Both the position numbers and the translations under genes were made by a program. Source: Phragmites australis (Eukaryota; Streptophyta; Magnoliopsida; Poales; Poaceae). From it: a stretch of DNA of 64,000 nucleotides. How positions within the stretch are numbered: the stretch's first letter is position 1; each line of letters opens with the position of its first letter. The DNA lies in the NCBI RefSeq assembly GCF_958298935.1, contig NC_084927.1, positions 20,844,001 to 20,908,000 on the forward strand. Direction: 5' to 3'. The notes beneath the pieces were generated by a model. The model was given only the letters and a program-made list of their open reading frames with translations, was not told the origin of the DNA and searched no databases. Positions 54,499 to 64,000 of the stretch are shown in pieces.

Positions 54499-57400
54499 AT
54501 GGCCCAGCATATATACGCCTCCGCCAGCACCCGCCTCGTGATCCCGCTTCTTCCCGCGCCGACCCTTCCTCTCCCCTCGTCGTTTCGGTTGCGGCGCCGG
54601 AGGCGGGCCATGGGCGCGAGCGATCACCTGGGGCTGGCCGTCGCCGCCAAGTCGCGGCACGGGGTGGACGCGCGGAGGCCGGGCGCGGCCGTGCTGGGCG
54701 AGCCGCTGGCGGCGCTCGATGACGACGGCATCCTTGTCCACCCCAGCGCCGACTTCGCCGCCCAGGCCCTCGTCTCCTCCCCGCAGCAGGTGATCGTACA
54801 TACCGACACGCGCGCCCTTCCCTTCTACTGCAACCTTCCATTTCCACTTGTCTCCATTCGTCGTGCACAAATGGGTGGCCCGCGTTCAAGGATACTCCGT
54901 ACTGCCCTTTTGCGCCGCGGAACGTGCGGCTGGTCATGATCCGTCGCTGCCTGCTGGGTCAGATAACGCAGACAAGGACTGGAATAAGTAGGACTGGGAA
55001 TTGTGTGCGGTGGGCTTTGTTGTTTTCCATCCTTGCGTGTGGGTTCATACTTAGTAGTGTCCATTAACTGAAGTTACCGAACCAAACATTCAGTTGCTGT
55101 GAATTTAATTTTTTGGGTGGTGCTGTGGATGTGAGATGAGTAACCTTGATGCTTTTGCCATGAATGGTGATCAGTACCGGGAGATGTACAAGAGGTCGAT
55201 CGACGACCCAGCCGGATTCTGGTCAGAGATCGCGGATGAGTTCTACTGGAAGCAGAAGTGGAATCCTGACGAAGTTTGTGCTGAAAACCTCGATGTGACC
55301 AAGGGGCCGATCGAGATTGAAGTGAGTGGTTGGTTGGTTTTCATGATTGTTTCTGGTAGGGGGACATAGGAATCTTGATGATTATTGCTTGGCATTGGCA
55401 GTGGTTCAAAGGGGGAAAGACCAACATATGCTACAATGCGGTGGATCGCAATGTGGAAGCTGGGAATGGGGAGAAGATCGCCATGTACTGGGAGGGGAAC
55501 GAGCCCAGTCAGGATGACAAGCTCACCTACTCAGAGCTCTTGGACAAGGTTTGCCAGGTAAATGTTCATTCTCTTATGCCAAAACAATTGCATCTATTGT
55601 GAACGCAGTGTGTACGGTGGCCAGAAAGTCTAATATTTTCTGGTGTGATCTGCTGTGCCTTGTGGTAGCTGGCAAATTACTTGAAAAGTGTCGGCATCGG
55701 AAAGGGTGATGCCGTGGTGATCTACTTGCCGATGTTGATGGAGCTCCCCATTGCAATGCTTGCTTGTGCTCGCATTGGTGCTGTTCACTCGGTAATTGTT
55801 ACCCCCAGTTTGTGCTGTTAATTGTTCTGAATGACCCTATGTATGTTTGCATGCTATGATGCTGAATTGTGTTCAGGTTGTGTTTGCTGGCTTCTCTGCT
55901 GATGCACTGGCACAAAGAATCAATGACTGCAAGCCTAAGGTTGTTATTACCTGCAATGCTGTGAAAAGGGGGCTGAAGCTCATTCCTCTCAAAGATATAG
56001 TAGATGCTTCTCTGGTTGAAAGTGTGAAGAATGGAGTTGACGTAGGTATGCACTGGAATCTGACTTCTCTGTGTATGGGTGTTAGGACTGTTTGCAAATG
56101 TGAGCTTTAGTCCAATGGCACTTTTAGTCTAGCTTGCTCTTGTTTGATATACATGTTGACCATACTTGTATAAGCCTCTTCAGGAATTTGAGAAAATCTC
56201 TTATGAAGTTAGATGTTTGTGAGATTTACAGACTTGCATCCCTATCTCCTTAGTTTTATTGTGTGGGCTGCTTATTTCCACACTGTATATGTAAATTTTG
56301 TTTTGGCACAGCATTTTTACAATACCTTACAATGAACTAGTAATCTAAATCTCCACCTCAAACACCTGTCATTTTGGCCACAGTTCTTACATCCTGGGTA
56401 TATCGTCTTGTCTCCTTTTTTTTAAATGCCTTGCTACCTTCTGTTGATGCCTTATGCAAAAGTTCAAAGTGTACTCTTGATCATCTTACAGCTTGTAGTT
56501 TGTTCAGTGAGCGTGTACTAATCTGGTTTAAAGAAACCTAATGTGAAATTTTTCTTGTGCTGAGAAGGTATTTGTTTGACATATGAAAATCAGTCAGCAT
56601 TGAAGAAAGAAGATACACGATGGAAAATAGGAAGAGATGTTTGGTGGCAGGTTTGTCCAAAACGAACAAGTCCAATGATATTCAATATATTCAGCAGCTC
56701 TCCTGCCGGATTGTTTCAATATTACATCATATTTGTTAGGTGCAGAACCTCTGTAGAACTGCAGTATCAGTCGGAAAATCTCCTGTCAAACCCTTTTGTT
56801 TCATGTTATATCACTAGAATATGAGTTGCTTCTGAATATAAGATGATGCCCTGCAGGATGTTGTGCCCAATTTCCCAACTAAATGTGATGTGGAATGGGT
56901 TGATGCAGAGGATCCATTGTTTCTTCTATACACGAGTGGCAGCACAGGAAAGCCAAAGGTAGCCTTAACCTCACAGGTTGTTCCTCTATCCCTTTAGCGA
57001 AACCACTAATAGACTGTGAACTATACAGGGGGTGTTGCATACAACTGGGGGTTATATGGTCTACACTGCTACAACATTTAAGCATGCATTTGACTACAAG
57101 CCAACAGACGTATACTGGTAAAATGTTAGCGTTTATTGGATCTTTGGGTGGAATAAATGTTTACCTGAATTTATTGGGAATTTCTCTAGTTGCTGCCATT
57201 TTCTTACATAGTTATGTATTTCACCGATATCAGGTGCACTGCAGACTGTGGCTGGATTACTGGACATAGTTATGTGACATATGGTCCTCTCTTGAATGGA
57301 GCCACAGTCCTCGTTTTTGAAGGGGTAACTAAGAATGTTTTGTAGCTGATGTGTTACACAGAATCATTATTAATTGTGCCAAGTAGTTTTGGGGCTTCTT

Positions 57401-60400
57401 TTGATTGTCCTATGTCTAATTTATAATGATTTTTTCTGAATGCAATTTATAGGCTCCAAACTACCCTGATCCTGGCCGCTCTTGGGACATTGTTGACAAA
57501 TATGGAGTGACAATATTTTATACAGCCCCAACGCTTATACGCTCACTCATGCGTGATGGTAATGAGGTATGCTGCTTATTTTTTGTGTTCTTTCTTAACA
57601 GGGTGGTGGGGAAGCTGCAATCAAATTTGATTAAGATTTAGATAGAGAAACTAACACAACGCTTTGTGCTACCTTTCTGGACTGCTTCCTACGTTCTTTG
57701 TCCTCCGAGTGCTCAATCATAGTCTTCTGCTTCTCTCAACTTCAGTGTACTCCCAAATGCGACAACGTTTCCATTTTGAGGCTTTCTAGGTGAAGCTGCC
57801 TGGCTTCCAACAGGCCATTGAAAGTGGCTGGCAGTTGAAGCCCGAGGAGCAATGCAAGCCACCTCTCCTGCGGCTTCACATCCTGCTTACGCTCACCACG
57901 AAGGAGCTCCAACGCTGGAATAACAAGAGTGTTGGTAACAACAAAGAACAACTTCTTGTCGCTCGGGAGGTTGTCACTCGCCTGGATGTCACCCACGAGA
58001 GCAAGGCTCTCTCGCAGGATGAGCATGGGCTTCGCAAGCATCCCAAATTGCTCTGCTTAGGGCTGGCCTCTCTCAAGCGCACTATAGCGAGGAGTCACTC
58101 TAGAATTGCATGGTTGCAGGACGGCGATGCAGACACTAGGCTTTTCCACTCGTTCGCCAAGTCGCGTGCACAGAGAAATCACATTGCGGCACTTTCCATG
58201 CCGATTGGGCCAGTTTCCTCCCATTCTAAGATGGAGGACGTGTTGTTCTCTCATTTCAACTCCATCCTCGGGGATGCCCCGGCGAGAGATTTCTCTATTG
58301 ACCTTGCGGCGGTCGGGATTTCTCTCGACCTGAGTCCGCTGGACATGCCTTTCACTGAGGAAATCATGGCGGCCATTAAAAGCATGCCGCTCAATAGGGC
58401 ACTCGGTCCAGATGGGTTCACTACCGAATTTTACCGCGTAGCATGGCCTACCATAAAGACTGATATGGTTTCAGCGATCTACGCCTTTGTCGTCGGTGAC
58501 AGTAGGGATCTCGCCCATCTTAACAATGCTTCATCACTTTGTTGACGAAGAAGGATGGGGCTTCCTCGTTGTCAGATTTCCACCCGATCAGTCTCGTACA
58601 CAGCGTTGGCAAGTTGATCACCAAGGCCTTGGCGCTCAGGCTTGCTCTGTGGCTTAATTTGATTGTCACGATAAGCCAAAGCGCTTTTATCTCTGGACGA
58701 TCCATACACGACAGCTTCAAGCTTGTACATTCCACCGCGACTCTGCTGAAGAGAACCAAGAAGGCTAAGATCTTGTTGAAGCTCGATATATCAAGGCCTT
58801 TGATTCCGTTAGATGGCCCTTCCTATTGGAGGAGCTTAGGGCATGGGGGTTCGGCCAGCATTGGTGCTATTGGATCGAGGCAATCATGTGCTCCTCAACA
58901 ACCCGAATCCTCCTCAATTCAGTTCCAGGTCCTACTCTTTCCCACGCCAGAGGACTGAGGCAAGGGTATTCTCTCTCTCCTTTCCTGTTCGTGATGATCA
59001 TGGACATTCTTGATCATCTCATGTCGATGGCCGGCGAGGCTTCCATCATTGATTCAATGGGGCACGACTTAATTTCCCACAGGTGCTCTCTTTACGCGGA
59101 TGACGTGGTGGTGTTTCTATCGCCAATTCAGCAAGATATCCAAGGCCACCTTGCTATCCTGAACTTCTTCGGGGTGGCCTCCGGGCTTCATACCAACTTG
59201 GCGAAATGTGTTGCCATCCCAATCAGCTGCGCCGAGGATGAGTTGAACGTTATCAATGACTACCTCCCCTGCAGAATTTCAACCTTCCTAATCCAATACT
59301 TGGGCCTCCCTCTCTCTCCCGGGCGTCTTCCCAAAAGTCATCTACAATTGTTGGTGGACAAAATTGCTGGCAAGCTGCCCACATGGTAGGGCAAACTCAT
59401 TTCCAAATCCTGGTGTGCCACACTCGTAAGGTCTGTGCTATCATCGACCCCTCTACACACCCTTATATCCATTGTGGTGCCGCCCATGGGTGATTAAAGT
59501 GGTAGATAAAATCAGGAAATCATTCTTGTGGGTTAGGGAGAGAGCCACGTCGGGTGGACGATGCACCATGTCCTGGCCCAAGGTCTGTCGGCCGTTAGAC
59601 TACGATGGTCTCGGCATTCATGATCTCTGGCTAGTCGGGATTGCTCTCCGCCTCGAGTGGCTTTGGTGGCAAAGGTGTGATCCCTCTAAGTTGTGGACTA
59701 ACCTTCCCTTGCAACATGAACGCGAGGTTGCTCTTTTCGATGCCTCCACCAGGTTTGAGGTAGGCAATGGCGAATCCACCCTCTTCTGGAATGATTCCTA
59801 GATCAATTGTCGTTCCATCAAAGCCATTGCTCCGGAGTTGTTGAAATGCGTTGCTCCCTCTACCGCGAAGAAGAGGACGATGAAGGCTGCCTTGTCCAAC
59901 CACAGGTGGATCAGAGATATATCTGGCCCCCTCACCATGCCGGCTCTAGAACAATACCTGCATTTGTGGTGCTACCTCGCTTCCGTCAGCTTGAGCAATG
60001 CCTAAGACCGAGTGATTTGGAAGTGGACGACTTCTGGTCAATATTCGGCAAAATCAACATATGGGGCCATGTTTCATGGGAGAATTCGATTCGAGGGTGC
60101 GGGTTTGATTTGGAAAACCAGGGTGCCACCCAAGGTCAAGTTTTTCGCTTGGTTGGGTTTGCATGGCAGGTTCTGGATGGTGGCGCGGAGAAAGCAAGCA
60201 CGGGCTCCAATCTGACGACTCCTGCACGCACTGCTCTCAATTACCGAAAACCGTAGACCACTTGTTACTTCACTGCACCCTGGCGCGGGAGATATGGTGG
60301 TGGTCTCTAGGGATTTACTCTTGCGGCCGAGCCTGGGCTCCTCACTTGGTGGCTTGATCTTCGACGACGCGTCGTCGAGCACCTTTTAAGTGCCTGGATT

Positions 60401-62896
60401 CACTAGTCCTCTTAATCTGCTGGAGGATTTGGCTATCGCGTTATGGCATCGTTTTCAACAACCATCGCGTCTCTTCAGACTCCTTGATGGCCCTCATCGA
60501 CGAAGACACCGCTACCTTGTGTGAGGCAGGAGCCAAAAAACTATCCATCGTCATGGTGCAGCTGCGGACATACAACTTTGTCATCTAGTTTGCAGCTGCT
60601 ATTGATGTACCCGTTGATACTGCTCATGTAATCTTTTAGCTCTGGTTCTTCTATCTATGTATGCTACTTGCCCCAATGGGTGTCGTGTAAACTCGTCTCT
60701 ATTCTTCTTCTTAATACAATGATGCGTAGCTCTCCTGCGTATTCGAGAAGAAAAAAACGCTTTGTCAGTGGAACTACTGCTGGCTTTTTAGTTGATACTT
60801 CTTGTCTTATCAGGAAAACATTTTTGCTCATTGCCCAATTAAGTTTTGTAATCATCCCAGAGCTAGGTTTAGTACTCAACACTGCTTAATTTGTTCTTTA
60901 ATAATCACTTTGATTTCGGCTACTATCCACTGGCTGCTGCTAGTTTTCTATGGACCCTGCATGCGCTTTTGTTACATGATAGTTACTCATTTATCTGCCG
61001 CTCATTGTACCAACTATGACTCAACTCTAGTCTTGTGCACTGCATATTTTTTGGCATGATGAATTTGTTTGGCATTCTAGGAAGCTTTATCAACTACATA
61101 TTTTATTTTTACAAAAGTAATAGAACAAATGCATTTCTTCAAGAATGAAATCTCTAATTGACGTATATCTGATTTTAGTGATAAGGACCAGAGAATGTTA
61201 TATTTAAATGGTCAAACTTGGCTAATATCACTTCAGATTTATTCCTCTTTTTTACCCATTTGGATTTCTATTGTAATGCTGCAGTATGTTAGTCGGTACT
61301 CTCGTAAGTCTCTTCGAGTTCTAGGAAGTGTGGGTGAGCCAATTAATCCCACTGCATGGAGGTTTGTTTTCATCTGCCAAGTCTTGGAATTCTCATGCTT
61401 TGAAAAAGGTCTCACATGCAGTATTCATCATTTCAGATGGTTCTATAATGTTATTGGTGACTCACGATGCCCCATATCAGACACATGGTGGCAGACTGAA
61501 ACTGGTGGATTCATGGTAAGTGTCACATTTTTCATGGAAAATTTTAGAGCTTTTAAAATTAGTGTCATCTTATATATCAAATTAAACTGTTATGCTTCTT
61601 TTTTTAGATCACTCCTTTGCCTGGTGCTTGGCCTCAAAAACCGGGATCTGCGACATTTCCTTTCTTCGGTGTGCAGGTACAAGATCATGGCGTGACTTAT
61701 CTGAAATGAAAGTTTGATGATCCCCTTAACTTCCCATGTTGTAATAACTGTGCTCGTGGTTCACAGCCAGTCATTGTTGATGAGAAAGGGCAAGAAATGG
61801 AGGGAGAATGCAATGGGTATCTTTGCATAAAGAAGTCATGGCCTGGGGCTTTTCGGACTCTTTATGGAGACAAGGACAGATATGAGACCACATACTTCAA
61901 ACCATTTGCTGGCTATTATTTCTCTGGTGATGGGTGCAGTAGGTAGCTCACTAAATGTCTTTAAACAGTTAAGCTGATAGCTGGTGGAAGATTGCCACCC
62001 AGGATTACATGTTTACACCTTAACAAGTTATTTTTGCATGTCAGGGATAAAGACGGTTACCATTGGCTGACCGGAAGAGTTGACGATGTTATCAATGTGA
62101 GGTAATTCAGTTACTTATTTTGCTCACTCTTCACCTATTTTTAATAGAATGCATGGTTTCAGAAAGCTGTCGAGCTGTGAATATTTGACCCTTCTTTGGA
62201 AAAAAACAGTGGGCACCGAATTGGAACAGCAGAAGTTGAGTCTGCTCTGGTTTCACACCTAAAATGTGCTGAGGCTGCTGTTGTTGGTATTGATCATGAG
62301 GTATAGTCCAGAATTTGTTTTTCCTCCTCCAATTCTCCATAGATTGATTAGCTCTTTGGTCATACCCTGGTCTTAGAAAATGGTTGCGTGTTTTAGGTTA
62401 AAGGTCAGGGAATATATGCCTTTGTGACTTTGGTGGATGGTGTTCCCTATAGTGATGATCTACGGAAAAGCCTCATTATGACAGTACGCAGCCAGGTATT
62501 GTCTTCAGACAGTTTACTTATATTGATGGGATTCCTGGAAGATGTTCTTCTAGGATGGCAAATAATCTGATTAATAATGACAGTATTTCTCAAGATTTTC
62601 TTTGAAATTATGCATCTCTGGAATATTTTTCAATTTTGTTTTGGGAGTGGATGAAATATTGCCAACTGGGAATTTTTCTCAACATAATCATCATATCTTT
62701 TCGTATGTAGATTGGCGCATTTGCTGCACCTGACAAGATCCACTGGGCACCAGGGCTTCCTAAGACACGAAGTGGGAAGATCATGAGAAGAATTTTGCGG
62801 AAAATCGCATCCAGGCAGCTCGATGAGCTCGGTGACACGAGCACGCTTGCTGACCCAGGTGTTGTCGACCAGCTGATTGCGCTCAGCGACAGCTAA
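54499..62896 (+). CDS. ACS: Acetyl-CoA synthetase (AMP-forming), 18 exons, 745 aa
   Basis: Makes acetyl-CoA from acetate, ATP and CoA. Exons: 54499-54789, 55136-55321, 55402-55557, 55669-55791, 55877-56045, 56568-56650, 56857-56958, 57029-57117, 57234-57324, 57453-57566, 61285-61361, 61437-61515, 61608-61676, 61767-61942, 62045-62101, 62210-62300, 62397-62495, 62711-62896; all introns GT-AG and 2238 bases in phase. Residues 1-~45 are Arg/Ser/Pro-rich without acidic residues, like a plastid transit peptide. N-terminal ACS domain near 98-160 ([21 protein letters not shown]); ATP-binding loop [11 protein letters not shown] (~361-371); WWQTETGGF (~511-519); hinge [13 protein letters not shown] (~610-624); catalytic Lys707 in [11 protein letters not shown], the site acetylated in the family. 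Intron 10 is 3.7 kb because of a LINE. The start and exon 1/2 junction are the least certain; Met38 (MGASDHLGL) is an alternative start. Confidence 0.95.
57668..60755 (+). mobile_element. 5'-truncated L1-like LINE in ACS intron 10
   Basis: About 3.1 kb, sense to the gene, flanked by 10-bp target duplications AACGCTTTGT (57658-57667 and 60756-60765) after an A-rich tail. It encodes ORF2 C-terminal parts: linker with [23 protein letters not shown] with [70 protein letters not shown] and catalytic [11 protein letters not shown] (~59090), then a zf-RVT region ([35 protein letters not shown]). The endonuclease domain is absent. Stops and frameshifts near 58543, 58790, 59388 and 59800 make it inactive. 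The 3' end (TTAATACAATGATGCGTAGC, then CTCCTGCGTATTCGAGAA) is typical of grass LINEs. Confidence 0.93.
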
Positions 62897-63250
62897 TCTA
62901 TAGGGGATCAAATAATCACAGCCTGCACATTATGTTGTGTAAAATCCAGTTTGTGTGTGGAGAGCGCCGTTTGGTCCACGATTCTCTTGATTTCGTCGAT
63001 GGTTTTAGGGATGGCAACCAAAGAGAGATGCTATAAACTAGGGGTTTGATGCGGTGCTTCTGTAAATTGTTGGATCAGTCACAGGTAGATATAGCTTGGT
63101 AAATAAGGAGATAAATATAATTGCAAGTTTTGGCTGCATAAAAGTATAGTGCGATAAATCACATTTTATGGATGCGGTGTGCAGAATTTGGCCATGGACT
63201 CTACAATAGGTCACATTTACTGCATCTCTTTGTGTGCCGTTTGAAGCTTG
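62897..63250 (+). other. ACS 3' flank / probable 3' UTR
   Basis: Follows the stop codon TAA at 62894-62896. AT-rich stretches with AATAAG/AAATAT near 63100-63118 could serve as polyadenylation signals. No other gene is seen. Confidence 0.5.
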
Positions 63251-63353
63251 TCGTGTTTGGAACACGGAAATTTTGCCAATCCCTATGAAAATCGAACCAT
63301 TTTTGGTGAAATTTTAGTAAAATTCCTACGAGATCCCGTGTTCCAAACATGAC
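63251..63353. mobile_element. Short MITE-like inverted-repeat element
   Basis: Terminal inverted repeats TCGTGTTTGGAACACGG and its near-complement CCGTGTTCCAAACATGA enclose ~70 bp (total ~103 bp). No clear target duplication, so the family is not assigned. Confidence 0.5.
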
Positions 63354-63882
63354 CTCAATGTACATGGATGGAAGGTAGGAATACTCGAATGGTCAATGCA
63401 GTACGAGCATAAGAGCTATGTCGATCAGTTAAGACTTAAGAATAACAGTAGGAAATGTTTGCTTCATACTCCTGTGATAGCAACTGATAGCTTGATACTC
63501 GTAGACGTATTGGGATCTGACCATGCATCTGGGATGGGTCATGACATGCACGTCCACCGTTTGAACTTTTACAAAGCGGATGCTTTGCCACTTTACGTAC
63601 GTGCCCAACCTGACTGAGTGATGGTGTCTAGGGTTTCTAGGTGACTCGGGGTCAGTGACGGCGATTTTGTATGTTTTTCCTCACAATCCGGATCTCTCTT
63701 CCCTCACTCTTGATCTGATTCCACATCATAATCTGATTAGAGTTCACGTCCCATTCAACACTCATATCCAAAGATCTTACTGTGTGCAGCCCTAACCAAG
63801 ATCTTGCTAGCCCTAGTTTTTTTTTCTGAGACATCGGCACCGGATTTCTTTTTCTAGTTGTGTTTCCTCCCCTTCCTGTGAG
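63354..63882. other. Intergenic, nothing recognised
   Basis: Short frames only, without recognisable motifs. Confidence 0.5.
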
Positions 63883-64000
63883 ATGGAGAAGATGGAGGGG
63901 ATGATGAAGAAACTCCAATTGTCAACGACGAAGAAGAAGGGGTGCGGATCGAGGTGGATGAGGAAGTGGGGTAGGAGGAATCGATGCCACAAGCCTTTGA
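63883..64000 (+). CDS. Start of an unidentified ORF, cut by the window edge
   Basis: Met 63883 begins MEKMEGMMKKLQLSTTKKKG and stays open to the window end (39 codons). The Met/Lys-rich start vaguely resembles the beginning of zinc-knuckle (DUF4283-type) ORF1 proteins of grass LINEs. That is a guess; it could be chance. Confidence 0.25.
   Translation, partial: MEKMEGMMKKLQLSTTKKKGCGSRWMRKWGRRNRCHKPL

Noticed and set aside
54079..54870. 263-codon frame antisense to ACS exon 1 (and 54497-54937)
   Set aside because: Opposite strand of a GC-rich first exon; no recognisable domain and not continued in other exons.
57742..58082. - strand frames in the LINE
   Set aside because: Shadows of the LINE ORF2 coding strand.

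Overview
This window is nuclear DNA of a grass (Poaceae). One intron-rich gene lies at the right end, and most of the rest is LTR-retrotransposon sequence of the Ty3/gypsy Tat type, a Ty3/gypsy chromovirus-like (CRM-like) family, and Ty1/copia. Support for a grass comes from the GC-rich first exon with AT-richer introns, a Stowaway MITE, an L1-like LINE with a zf-RVT tail, and Tat elements carrying an antisense additional ORF. No bacterial-type genes, rRNA, tRNA or CRISPR were seen.

Layout. 1-34269 is one nested stack. The outer layer (E) is an old Tat-type Ty3 element on the + strand: RT and RNase H at 1-1617, integrase at 31830-32965, 3' LTR at 33207-34269. It was split by a CRM-like Ty3 element on the - strand (A, 1618-31824, target duplication TATTG). 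A was then hit by a Tat solo LTR (B, 4057-5458), a nearly complete copia element (6764-14350, target duplication GCTTC), and a large Tat element on the + strand (C, 16412-30843). C is followed by a second, truncated copy of its own 5' internal region. A deletion fuses that copy to the last ~138 bp of A's 5' LTR. C carries an antisense gene (28805 down to 25573) with its own TATA box and a consensus intron. 34270-34829 is a fragment of the copia LTR family, and 34830-35560 is a two-type tandem repeat.

36339-47956 is a ~2.1 kb tandem duplication. The left copy holds a Stowaway MITE (37030-37282). The right copy holds a young CRM-like element (D, 38987-46646, LTRs about 2% apart). Each copy is the empty site for the other's insertion. 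47957-54498 is intergenic: a decayed plant-mobile-domain (PMD) pseudogene, probable LTR-element debris, small repeats, then the upstream region of the gene.

54499-62896 is an 18-exon acetyl-CoA synthetase gene (745 aa predicted, intact, probably plastid). Its tenth intron holds a 5'-truncated LINE (57668-60755) with a 10-bp target duplication. A small MITE-like element and a partial ORF follow.

Only the acetyl-CoA synthetase looks like a working host gene. The element genes are broken by stops and frameshifts, except the pol ORF of D (1298 aa, open) and the copia gag and pol, which a single stop separates. The least ordinary items are the spliced antisense gene in C, the reciprocal empty sites in the duplication, and the GTGCTCGGGG motif shared by LTRs of two unrelated retrotransposon superfamilies.
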